Assembly (NCBI RefSeq): GCF_044751345.1
Contig: NZ_JBIWXY010000002.1
Span: 434,001-498,000 of the forward strand
DNA length: 64,000 nucleotides
Source of the DNA: Methylobacillus methanolivorans
Lineage (GTDB): Bacteria; Pseudomonadota; Gammaproteobacteria; Burkholderiales; Methylophilaceae
Reading direction: 5' to 3'
Program-made: the position numbers and the translations under genes
Part shown: positions 18,108 through 25,371 of the stretch, in pieces
How positions within the stretch are numbered: position 1 is the stretch's first letter
Layout: every line of letters begins with the position of its first letter
Notes under the pieces: generated by a model
The model's input: the letters and a program-made list of their open reading frames with translations, nothing else
Databases searched by the model: none
What the model was told of the DNA's origin: nothing

Positions 18108-18724
18108 GTGCGTCCACTACATCTACGGCGAAAACACGGCCATGGTTGCTGGTGCTGGGGTTATTGCTGACACTGGCGCTGGTATTCAGCATGGAGGATG
18201 AGGAGGACGGTGAGCTATTGGCCACCTCACATCCAGCACGTACTCGCCCCCTTGCTGCCAGCAAACCCGTGACGGATGTTGTTACTGATGCGGAAGCAAG
18301 ACAACACTATCTGGATTGGGCCTTGCTACAAGGCCGCCATGTCGATGCCCAGGCTCAGCTTGCGCAAGCTGATCTGTTCAAGCCACAGCATTGGTACGTG
18401 CCGCCCGTGAAAACCGCGGCAGAGTTGGCACCGCCGCCGCCAGTGGCACCAGCGCCTGGCTTTGCCTATATCGGCAAGCTGGAAGATGGGCCGCAGGGCA
18501 CCGTGATCTTGCTTGCCAGTGCCAGCCAGGTTTATTCCATTGCCGTTGGCGACAATGTGGACCGCACCTGGCGCCTGGATAAGGAAGATGAGCAAAACCT
18601 CTACCTGACCTATTTACCGCTTAACTTGCCCAAAACCTTGCTCAAGAAAAGCAAGCTGGCGGCGACCGTGAATCCTGCCAGCCATTTGCCGGTAGACCCG
18701 GATGATTTACAGGGGAATCTCTAA
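18104..18724 (+). CDS. PilP/GspC-like secretion protein
   Basis: A 206-residue protein with an N-terminal membrane anchor (about 14-30) and a flexible Pro-rich linker (AAELAPPPPVAPAP). A short C-terminal beta domain (FAYIGKLEDGPQGTVILLA to LPLNLPKTL) resembles the HR domain of GspC/PilP that contacts the secretin. Homologues are often labelled 'secretion system X translation initiation factor'; nothing here suggests a role in translation. It ends one codon before gspD. The role as connector to the secretin is inference from architecture and position. Confidence 0.62.
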   Translation: MSASTTSTAKTRPWLLVLGLLLTLALVFSMEDEEDGELLATSHPARTRPLAASKPVTDVVTDAEARQHYLDWALLQGRHVDAQAQLAQADLFKPQHWYVPPVKTAAELAPPPPVAPAPGFAYIGKLEDGPQGTVILLASASQVYSIAVGDNVDRTWRLDKEDEQNLYLTYLPLNLPKTLLKKSKLAATVNPASHLPVDPDDLQGNL

Positions 18725-20674
18725 ATGTTGTTGAGTTCTGCATGGCGCATGAGCAGCCTGCTTGTGACGTTACTGGTGCTGTCTTCATGTGCACTGACTC
18801 CTTGGCCCAAGCCTGGATTTCCAGGCGATACGCCGGAGGAAAAGATTGCCAATACGCAGGTGGAGCGCGCCAACAAGCCTGAGGGCGTGAAGGAACGCCA
18901 GCGTGCACGCGTCGCGACCGAGCAGGGCGTCAGCCAATTATTGACCGAAGCCGAGGCCGCATTGCGCGACAGGCGCATGGCGGATGCGGGCGAGCTGTTT
19001 CGCCGCGTATTGGTGATCGAGCCTGATAATCCGCGGGCACAATCCGGGCAATTGCTGATTGATAGTCTACGCAAACATGCAGAGCAGGTGGAGTATGCCC
19101 GGCAGTTGCTGGAAAAGGGCGATGCGGATGCTGCACGCGATGTATTGCACCAAGTGCTGCTGGAAGCACCGCAGGACGAGGATGCGCTCAGGTTGCAACG
19201 CGAAATTCGCCAGCAGCGCAGTCATGTGCGTATGGAGCCGCCCAAGCTGAAGCCTGCGTTTAGCAAACCCGTGAGCCTGGAGTTGCGCGATGCCAATATC
19301 AAGATGGTATTTGAGGCTTTGTCGCGTGCCACCGGCATTAATTTTATCCTCGATAAAGACATCAAGCCTGAGACCAAGGCGACGGTATTTATCAAGAAAT
19401 CGCCTATCGATGAAGCGATCGAAATGGTGCTGGCGACCAATGGTTTGCAGAAAAAGGTGTTGTCCGAGAACACCGCACTGGTGTTCCCCAATACGGCAGC
19501 CAAGCTCAAGGATTACCAGGATTTGGTGATCCGCAACTTCTACCTGACGAATGCAAAGGCCAAGGATGTCTCTGCGATGGTGAAGACCATGCTCAAGACC
19601 AAGGACATTCACACCGATGAGCGACTCAACATGATCGTGATCCGCGATACGCCGGAAGTGGTGCGTATCGCTGAGAAACTGGTGGCGGCCAATGACCTGG
19701 CCGACCCGGAAGTGATGCTGGAAATTGAAGTGATGGAAGTCACGCGCGAGCGACTGCAAGAGCTGGGGATTGAATATCCAACTTCATTGACGGCATCGGC
19801 AGGGTTGTCGATAGACGCAATGAGGAGCAACAATTCCAGTACTTATTTGTTTGATGCCAACCCCAGCCTGAATTTCAAGAAGACAACGGGTGACATTAAT
19901 ATCCTTGCCAATCCACGCATACGCGTGCGCAACAACGACAAGGCGCAAGTGCTGGTGGGCGACAAGGTGCCAGTGATTACGACAGTGGCCACCGCTGGCG
20001 TTGGCTCTTCGCAGACAGTGCAGTATCTGGATGTGGGCCTCAAGCTCGAAGCCGAACCGCGCATTACATTGGATGATTACGTCAATATCAAGATTGCGCT
20101 GGAAGTTTCTTCGCTCGGCACCTCCACGACATTGCAAGGCGGTGGCGTGGTGTACCAGATCGGCACCCGCAATGCGAGTACCCTGCTGCGGCTGCGGAAC
20201 GGTGAGACACAAATACTGGCGGGCTTGATCAACGATGAAGAGCGCAAAAACACAAGCCGCTTGCCAGGCTTGGGCGATATTCCATTGCTGGGCCGCTTGT
20301 TCTCCAACCAGGTTGATAACCGCAAGAAAACTGAAATCGTGCTGGCGATTACGCCGCGCGTGGTGAATAACATCAGCCGTCCTGAATCCGAAGTCATGGA
20401 ATATTGGTCAGGTACCGAAAGCGGCATTAGTGATCATCCGCAGATCAATGTGCCAGGCACTGGGGTGGCAGGCAATATGAATATGCGCGAGATGATGATG
20501 CAGCGTTTGCGGCCTGCTGAGGCGATCACGCCCGAGCCAGAACCTACGGTAGCGCCTAGCGAAGATAGCCAGCCTGCCCAGGATAACTTCATGTCCACAC
20601 AGCCCAAGCCGGTAGTGCCATTGGTGACGCCAGCCGTCGTGGTGCCTAAGACCAGCACGCAACAAGGTCAGTAA
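18725..20674 (+). CDS. gspD: Secretin GspD with lipoprotein signal and N-terminal TPR region
   Basis: Outer-membrane secretin of 649 residues. The N-terminus ends in LVLSSC, a lipobox, so it may be lipidated and need no separate pilotin. Residues about 60-150 form TPR-like helices (AEAALRDRRMADAGELFRRV). N0/N1 domains follow (LELRDANIKMVFEALSRATG, NFYLTNAKAKDVSAMVKTML) and then the secretin barrel with the signatures VLVGDKVPVITT and LRNGETQILAGLINDEERKN, ending with LLGRLFSNQVDNRKKTEIVL. TPR plus lipid is more typical of pilus-type secretins than of classical GspD. The C-terminal 70 residues are Pro/Glu-rich and disordered. Confidence 0.93.
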   Translation: MLLSSAWRMSSLLVTLLVLSSCALTPWPKPGFPGDTPEEKIANTQVERANKPEGVKERQRARVATEQGVSQLLTEAEAALRDRRMADAGELFRRVLVIEPDNPRAQSGQLLIDSLRKHAEQVEYARQLLEKGDADAARDVLHQVLLEAPQDEDALRLQREIRQQRSHVRMEPPKLKPAFSKPVSLELRDANIKMVFEALSRATGINFILDKDIKPETKATVFIKKSPIDEAIEMVLATNGLQKKVLSENTALVFPNTAAKLKDYQDLVIRNFYLTNAKAKDVSAMVKTMLKTKDIHTDERLNMIVIRDTPEVVRIAEKLVAANDLADPEVMLEIEVMEVTRERLQELGIEYPTSLTASAGLSIDAMRSNNSSTYLFDANPSLNFKKTTGDINILANPRIRVRNNDKAQVLVGDKVPVITTVATAGVGSSQTVQYLDVGLKLEAEPRITLDDYVNIKIALEVSSLGTSTTLQGGGVVYQIGTRNASTLLRLRNGETQILAGLINDEERKNTSRLPGLGDIPLLGRLFSNQVDNRKKTEIVLAITPRVVNNISRPESEVMEYWSGTESGISDHPQINVPGTGVAGNMNMREMMMQRLRPAEAITPEPEPTVAPSEDSQPAQDNFMSTQPKPVVPLVTPAVVVPKTSTQQGQ

Positions 20675-20675
20675 C

Positions 20676-21152
20676 GTGAGGCAATCCCAGGCCGGATTTA
20701 CGCTGATTGAACTGGTGGTGACGTTGACTATAGTCAGCATCCTCGCCAGCGCCTTGATCCCACTTGGGCAGTGGAGCGTCAAGCGTCAGCAAGAAGCCGA
20801 GTTACGCCAGGCCTTGCGCGATATTCGCACTGCGATTGATGCTTACAAAAAAGCGGTGGAAGACGGCAAGGTGATCGTCAGTGCTGAAGCGTCGGGCTAC
20901 CCGCCTAACCTTGGCGTGCTGGCGAATGGTGTGCCGGATGCCAGCAGTGACAAGAAGCGCCTGATCCGCTTCATGCGTCGCTTGCCACGCGACCCGATGT
21001 TCCCGGAAAAAGACGTAGCCGCGCAGGATACCTGGGGCAAGCGCAGCTATGCCAGCCCGCCCGATGCGCCGCAGGCAGGCGCAGATGTATTTGATGTGTA
21101 TTCCCTCAGCAACGGCACTGGCCTCAATGGCATTGCCTACCGGGAGTGGTGA
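20676..21152 (+). CDS. GspG-like pseudopilin (second)
   Basis: A 158-residue pseudopilin with the prepilin motif QAGFTLIELVVTLTIVSILA close to its N-terminus. The start is GTG, one base after the gspD stop, with AAGG upstream. The C-terminal half contains DPMFPEKDVAAQDTWGKRSY and DVFDVYSLSNGTGLNGIAYR, a GspG-like calcium-loop region. It differs from the first GspG enough to be a separate subunit, perhaps a minor pseudopilin. Confidence 0.85.
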   Translation: MRQSQAGFTLIELVVTLTIVSILASALIPLGQWSVKRQQEAELRQALRDIRTAIDAYKKAVEDGKVIVSAEASGYPPNLGVLANGVPDASSDKKRLIRFMRRLPRDPMFPEKDVAAQDTWGKRSYASPPDAPQAGADVFDVYSLSNGTGLNGIAYREW

Positions 21153-21532
21153 TGCAGCGGAAATGGATGCGAGGATTCACGCTGGTGGAGTTGCTGGTGG
21201 TCATGGCGATTCTCATGCTGCTGATCACTGTTGCTGCGCCACGTTATTTCAATGGTGTTGAGCGAGCCAAGGAATCGGCCCTGAAGCAGACGCTGGCGGT
21301 GGTGCGTGATGCCATCGACAAATTCCACGCCGACAACGCGCGCTATCCTGAATCGTTGGAGGAGCTGGCCGAGCGCAAGTATATCCGCACTGTGCCGCAG
21401 GACCCGATCACAGAAAGTAGTGATAGCTGGCAGATTGTGGCGCCTGAGGAAGATATGCCAGGCGAGCTATATGACCTGCATAGTGGCGCAGAGGGTCAGG
21501 CAGCGGATGGTTCGCTCTATGCTGAGTGGTAA
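21152..21532 (+). CDS. GspG-like pseudopilin (third)
   Basis: A 126-residue pseudopilin: MQRKWMRGFTLVELLVVMAI, with cleavage after Gly8 and the conserved Glu at mature position 5. The body has FHADNARYPESLEELAERKY, DPITESSDSWQIV and LYDLHSGAEGQAADGSLYAE, a compact GspG-like fold. Its ATG shares a base with the preceding stop (TGATG), and the last 14 bases overlap the next gene. Confidence 0.87.
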   Translation: MQRKWMRGFTLVELLVVMAILMLLITVAAPRYFNGVERAKESALKQTLAVVRDAIDKFHADNARYPESLEELAERKYIRTVPQDPITESSDSWQIVAPEEDMPGELYDLHSGAEGQAADGSLYAEW

Positions 21533-22244
21533 GGCACAAGCCGGCTTTACCTACATAGGCTTGTTGATGATGATGGCTATCAGCGGCATTGGCCTCGCGG
21601 CGTTGGGGGAGGCCTGGCATACGGCTTCGCAGCGCGACAAAGAGCAAGAGCTACTTTTCGTTGGCGCGCAGATGCAGGCTGCCATCAAGCAGTATTACCA
21701 GCAGACACCCAGCCCGATCAAGGAATACCCCGCTACCCTGCAAGCCCTGTTGCTAGATAAACGCGGCCCCAAGCCACAACATCACCTGCGCAGGATCTAT
21801 ATCGACCCAATGACGGAGAGCAAGGAGTGGGGCTTGATCAAGGAGCAGGAACGTATTGTCGGTGTGTATAGCCGCTCTACTGCTAGGCCATTCAAGCAGG
21901 AGGGTTTCAGCGAAGCTTATCAGGGATTTGCAGGCGCTAAGAGCTATCAGGATTGGCAATTCTCAGCCAAGCAGGGGGCAGATAGCGCTGCCAGCAGCGC
22001 CAATGCTCGCACCCCAGCCAACTCCCAGTCAGCAACAGCATCACCGGCATCTCCTTCGTCAGCGACCATGGCTGCTGTTGCGGGCAATGGCAGTGCAGGT
22101 AGTCCTGAGAAATACGCCAGTTGTGGTGCTACGCTGGATGCTGCCAATCTGGCTTGTCATAGCGGGTGTGGCGCGTTGACATCGCCAGCGTGCCAGAGTT
22201 GTTTGGGGACGGCATTCAATAGTTATCGGCAGTGCTTGCGTTAA
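21519..22244 (+). CDS. Atypical pseudopilin lacking Glu5, with Cys-rich tail
   Basis: A 241-residue protein starting MLSGKAQAGFTYIGLLMMMA: a prepilin cleavage site (AG/F) but with Gly where mature residue 5 is normally Glu. Loss of Glu5 is characteristic of tip pseudopilins such as GspK, so this may cap the pseudopilus. The middle (QRDKEQELLFVGAQMQAAIK, LLLDKRGPKPQHHLRRIYID) resembles other prepilin-like proteins annotated in T2SS clusters. It ends with a Ser/Ala/Pro-rich linker and about 40 residues carrying six cysteines. I chose ATG 21519 because the prepilin signal begins there; an upstream extension to 21306 would bury it. It overlaps the previous gene by 14 bases. Confidence 0.8.
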   Translation: MLSGKAQAGFTYIGLLMMMAISGIGLAALGEAWHTASQRDKEQELLFVGAQMQAAIKQYYQQTPSPIKEYPATLQALLLDKRGPKPQHHLRRIYIDPMTESKEWGLIKEQERIVGVYSRSTARPFKQEGFSEAYQGFAGAKSYQDWQFSAKQGADSAASSANARTPANSQSATASPASPSSATMAAVAGNGSAGSPEKYASCGATLDAANLACHSGCGALTSPACQSCLGTAFNSYRQCLR

Positions 22245-22250
22245 AAAGGC

Positions 22251-22285
22251 ACAAGGCAGGATGATCGATGCTGCCTTGTAGTTTT
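22251..22285 (+). terminator. Terminator after the secretion operon
   Basis: A perfect 9-bp stem (ACAAGGCAG with CTGCCTTGT, loop 11 bases) is followed by AGTTTT, starting 6 bases after the last pseudopilin stop. The T tract is short, so strength is uncertain. Confidence 0.65.
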
Positions 22286-22308
22286 CAATTGAAATTGTTG
22301 GTCTTGCC

Positions 22309-22598
22309 ATGATTGAAAACTATTGCACCGTTGCCTTTCGCTTGCCAGCGAGTTCCTTTATTTTGTTTCGCCAAAATAAAGGAACCAAACAAAAGGCGAC
22401 CCCGGAGTCTACGCCGGGAGCAAGCTCCCGGTACCCTGCGTTGCTCAATCTGTCTGGGAGCTTGCTGAACTCGCTGCGCTCAGACAGACGCAAGCTCTTT
22501 GTCCAGACAGATTTCCGCTACTCGGCGCAGCCAGACGGGGAAGATAACGTCAACAGCCACAGCAACTGGGCATTGCTACGCTCGCCCTTGATTGTGTG
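22309..22598. repeat. Structured intergenic element, probably a dispersed repeat
   Basis: This non-coding stretch is packed with inverted repeats: GTTCCTTTATTTTG (22352-22365) with its exact complement at 22372-22385, then CCGGGAGC/GCTCCCGG (22414-22431), then several copies of CAGACAG/CTGTCTG around 22449-22530. A 97-codon frame here reads like the spurious 'KGTKQKATP' proteins that recur next to real genes in many proteobacteria. That recurrence suggests an intergenic repeat family rather than a gene; copy number cannot be judged from one window. Confidence 0.5.
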
Positions 22599-23192
22599 TT
22601 AATTCGTGCTAGTGATGCGTTGGTATGTCTGTAATACCTTGGGAACGTAAGCCTGGGTTTCCGCAAATGGCGGGATAACATTGCCATGACGCTTTACCGC
22701 ACCTGGCCCGGCGTTATAGGCGGCGAGGGTCAGGCTGAGGTTGCCATCGAAAGTGCGTTGCAGTTGGCCGAGGTAACGTGCGCCCGCCATGATGTTTTGC
22801 ACTGGGTCGTAAGCGTCACTCACACCTAGCTGGCGTGCGGTAGCAGGCATGAGTTGCATCAACCCGGCAGCACCGCGTGGGGAAACCGCATGCACTTGGT
22901 AGCCAGATTCAGCCTTGATGACGGCATGCAGTAGTGCGGGGTCTAGCTGGTTGGCTTGTGCCGCGGTGGTGATGACCTCATGGAAAGGCAAGGTGCGGGT
23001 GCCTGGAGACGATGGTGATCCCCCGGCTTCAGTGATGCGCCAGGCGCAATCAGGTGCTGTGCTGGTATTGGAAATATGCAGCACTTCTTCGCCGTCATCG
23101 TGCAGGCAAATATCGGCACGCGATTCCGGGATTAGTGAAAGCCAGGTCCAGAAGGCCAGGATGAAGATCAAACCAAGTTTCGTCATGACCAT
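22599..23192 (-). CDS. Lytic transglycosylase (SLT family)
   Basis: Periplasmic peptidoglycan-cleaving enzyme. From the chosen ATG it has a signal peptide (MVMTKLGLIFILAFWTWLSL...SRA) and a C-terminal SLT domain with the catalytic Glu in AVIKAESGYQVHAVSPRGAA. It also has GLMQLMPATARQLGV, NIMAGARYLGQL and AAYNAGPGAVKRHG, all landmarks of the family. The frame runs further upstream to 23423, but the extra residues are not signal-like and would overlap epsA; ATG 23192 or 23186 starts the signal peptide. Such enzymes often make room in the wall for secretion machines; its place next to the T2SS-like operon fits this. Confidence 0.88.
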   Translation of the reverse strand: MVMTKLGLIFILAFWTWLSLIPESRADICLHDDGEEVLHISNTSTAPDCAWRITEAGGSPSSPGTRTLPFHEVITTAAQANQLDPALLHAVIKAESGYQVHAVSPRGAAGLMQLMPATARQLGVSDAYDPVQNIMAGARYLGQLQRTFDGNLSLTLAAYNAGPGAVKRHGNVIPPFAETQAYVPKVLQTYQRITSTN

Positions 23193-23242
23193 TAGCGTGA
23201 CGCATGGGTATGACGTGCGCATGAAGGCTGAAAAGTGCAGGA

Positions 23243-23260
23243 CTAGTTCTTTGTGACTAG
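23243..23260. promoter_or_regulatory. Palindrome between the transglycosylase and epsA (candidate EpsA site)
   Basis: Read on the minus strand this is CTAGTCACAAAGAACTAG, nearly identical to CTAGTCCTAAAGAACTAG at 24327-24344. In the 6-4-6 form it is TAGTCA-CAAA-GAACTA. It lies in the divergent promoter region; on the plus strand a -10-like TATAAC follows at 23292-23297. Autoregulation by EpsA is plausible. Confidence 0.55.
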
Positions 23261-23423
23261 GGTAAGGCGATCTTTTGTCATGTGTTGTTGCTATAACCCC
23301 ATGGGTACAAACGAGGCTTGCGATGAGAGAGGATATCGCTCGATATTGCAATGATAATGCCACGCCGTTTTCATGGGATTGAAACCTGAGTGCCAGACAA
23401 TGCGCATAGGGGAGGACGGTCAT

Positions 23424-24242
23424 TTGCTGCTACAACAATCATTCGGGGTTATGGATAACTATAACAAGGATCTCACGCCAGATCAGGCTAGCGCTTTTCT
23501 GGAGGTGGTTGATGCATCCTTGCGGATCAAGAAAAAGGCACAGTTTTTTTCTTGGTTGCAGGGTCATTTTCAGTTTTTGCTACCGCATGAAGTATTACTC
23601 TGCGGTTTTGCCATTGGCGCGGGTCGCGTATTTTCGCTGGAGACATTCAGTAGCACGCGCTATGTGACCGATGCGCATGTGACCATCGCGATGGATGAAG
23701 AGTCAGGCGTGCTGATGAAGGCGATTCAGTCTTGGCAGCATACTTCGCAGCCAGTGTTAGTTGATCCTTATCTTAAAGATGGTCATTTTGGCAGTTTTAC
23801 CGTGCCGAAAATCGATGCTGGCAACCTGCAGGAAAGTGAGTTGCGTAATCTTGCGGCCTACGGCTTATCTTCCGCCGATGGCAGTATTTCCTCTTTCTTC
23901 TGTTTTTCACGCGTGGCTGGTGAGCTTGGTGCCAATCATGCCTACATGCTGGAGTTACTGGTGCCTTATTTGCATTCCGTGCTCATGCGTGTGAGTGAAG
24001 GGGTGACCAATATCAATGAGGTGCTGGGCGATGGTGCGACAGCAGGCTTGATCACCGCTCGCGAGAAAGAAATCCTGCAATGGGTGCACACCGGCAAGAG
24101 TAATTGGGAAATTGCCACTATCCTTGAAATCAGCCCATTGACGGTAAAAAACCACATGCAAAACATCCTGCGCAAGTTGGATGTTCAAAACCGCAGCCAT
24201 GCGGCAGCCAAGGCTTCTCGTCTCGGCCTGATTCGCCACTAA
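23424..24242 (+). CDS. epsA: EpsA-type LuxR family transcriptional regulator
   Basis: DNA-binding regulator of the family named after EpsA of the Methylobacillus exopolysaccharide locus and often found with PEP-CTERM/exosortase systems. The N-terminal part (LTPDQASAFLEVVDASLRIK, FFSWLQGHFQFLLPHEVLLC) is a family-specific ligand or dimer domain without a receiver aspartate motif. The C-terminal LuxR helix-turn-helix reads LITAREKEILQWVHTGKSNW, EIATILEISPLTVKNHMQNI and LRKLDVQNRSHAAAKA. The frame is open from 23373; I prefer TTG 23424 because GGGGAGGA lies 7 bases before it, while ATG 23373, 23400 and 23451 have poor ribosome sites. The start is uncertain; the identity is clear. Confidence 0.87.
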   Translation: MLLQQSFGVMDNYNKDLTPDQASAFLEVVDASLRIKKKAQFFSWLQGHFQFLLPHEVLLCGFAIGAGRVFSLETFSSTRYVTDAHVTIAMDEESGVLMKAIQSWQHTSQPVLVDPYLKDGHFGSFTVPKIDAGNLQESELRNLAAYGLSSADGSISSFFCFSRVAGELGANHAYMLELLVPYLHSVLMRVSEGVTNINEVLGDGATAGLITAREKEILQWVHTGKSNWEIATILEISPLTVKNHMQNILRKLDVQNRSHAAAKASRLGLIRH

Positions 24243-24262
24243 GCCTGCGTTTTCCTTACCTT

Positions 24263-24291
24263 AGACAAGCGGCGTACCTGCCTGCTTGTCT
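24263..24291 (+). terminator. Possible terminator after epsA
   Basis: AGACAAGC (24263-24270) pairs exactly with GCTTGTCT (24284-24291), starting 20 bases after the epsA stop. The downstream sequence is pyrimidine-rich but not a clean T tract. Confidence 0.4.
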
Positions 24292-24326
24292 CTCTGTGAG
24301 CCTTGCTCATTCAATACCAGTTCAAC

Positions 24327-24344
24327 CTAGTCCTAAAGAACTAG
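24327..24344. promoter_or_regulatory. Palindrome upstream of a PEP-CTERM gene (candidate EpsA site)
   Basis: CTAGTCCTAAAGAACTAG is an imperfect palindrome (TAGTCC-TAAA-GAACTA in 6-4-6 form). A -10-like CATATT lies at 24364-24369, about 29 bases from its centre. The same motif lies by epsA itself. Confidence 0.55.
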
Positions 24345-24508
24345 AGCGAGACCATACCTACTTCATATTCCATTTTTAAGATGCTCCCAGTCGCGAATTT
24401 TGAGAAGGCGCAGTTGGGTACGTTCGGTAGTGTGCAGCGTGACGAATGTAGCGGCTCAAAGATGTTTCGTAAGTGTTCTGCTTTTAAATTTTTTCGGGAG
24501 TAATAACC

Positions 24509-25291
24509 ATGAATTTCAAGATGAAGGCTTTGGTTGCCGCTGCTGTTGCTGCAATGAGTGTTTCTGGTGTGGCTAGCGCTGCGATGACTGATGGTAAGAC
24601 GAATAGCAGTAGTTTGGTATTGACCATTATTGATGCTACTAACAATGTTTCAGCCACTTTTGACCTAGGCTTTGATTACGCAGGTTTCTCTGTGGGTGGT
24701 GCTTCCTCCGCTTCCAGCTTTAGCTGGAACCTAGCTACCGGTGACTACGCTGATGCATGGAGCGCTATCACTGGTGCTGGTAGCACACTGTCCTGGGCTG
24801 TTGCTGCAACTGACTATGTAGGTAGCATCAATGAAGCTGGTTCCATGGGTTTTATTACGACTTTCCGTGCAGGTCAGACACTGCCTGATAGCCTGCGCAT
24901 GGCTCAATTCGGCGCTCCTCAAGCTCAATTCGACCGTTACGTTAACGCTAACAACGCTCTGGGTAACCACGGCTCTGTCGAGAATGGTGCCAGCACAGGT
25001 AACACTGGCAATGCCTACGGTGGTCAGTTCTACGTTGGTAACAAGTTCTACGGCATTGGCCCTCTGGTAACTGGCGCTATCGGTGACGAACTGGGTGTTG
25101 TTCAGTACTACAGCGCAGTTGGTTCCCTGGGTAAGCTGACATTCGCTGAATACGATGCTTCATTCAAGCTGGATGCCAATGGTGTTCTAACTTATGCCGT
25201 TGCTGCTGTACCTGAGCCAGAAACTTATGCCTTGTTGTTGGCAGGTCTTGGCTTGGTAGGTGCCGCTGCACGTCGTCGCAAGGCTGCTTAA
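24509..25291 (+). CDS. PEP-CTERM surface protein
   Basis: A 260-residue exported protein with a signal peptide (MNFKMKALVAAAVAAMSVSG...ASA) and a textbook PEP-CTERM tail: VPEPETYALLLAGLGLVGAA then ARRRKAA. The body is rich in Gly, Ser, Ala and Thr with repeated beta-strand patterns and no recognised enzyme motif. GGGAG precedes the ATG. Codon use is biased towards GGT, GCT, CTG and AAC, suggesting high expression. It follows epsA and the candidate palindromic site, so it is a good candidate EpsA target. The function beyond being a surface or matrix protein is unknown. Confidence 0.85.
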   Translation: MNFKMKALVAAAVAAMSVSGVASAAMTDGKTNSSSLVLTIIDATNNVSATFDLGFDYAGFSVGGASSASSFSWNLATGDYADAWSAITGAGSTLSWAVAATDYVGSINEAGSMGFITTFRAGQTLPDSLRMAQFGAPQAQFDRYVNANNALGNHGSVENGASTGNTGNAYGGQFYVGNKFYGIGPLVTGAIGDELGVVQYYSAVGSLGKLTFAEYDASFKLDANGVLTYAVAAVPEPETYALLLAGLGLVGAAARRRKAA

Positions 25292-25299
25292 TAGCAGTC

Positions 25300-25326
25300 G
25301 GTTCCCATCCCACAAGGGTGGGAACC
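25300..25326 (+). terminator. Strong hairpin between two secreted-protein genes
   Basis: GGTTCCCATCC (25300-25310) pairs with GGGTGGGAACC (25316-25326) over 11 positions with one G-T wobble and a 5-base loop. No T tract follows, so it may attenuate transcription or protect the 3' end of the upstream message rather than terminate fully. The next gene starts 46 bases later. Confidence 0.5.
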
Positions 25327-25371
25327 ATTCCTTGGAAATATCCAATAAAGATTGATCACTGGGAGTTTCAA

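Noticed and set aside
21306..21518. N-terminal extension of the last pseudopilin
   Set aside because: It would bury the prepilin cleavage site behind 71 residues that lie over the preceding gene in another frame.
22309..22602. A 97-codon plus-strand gene
   Set aside because: The sequence is made of inverted repeats, the protein resembles known spurious translations, and there is no good ribosome site.
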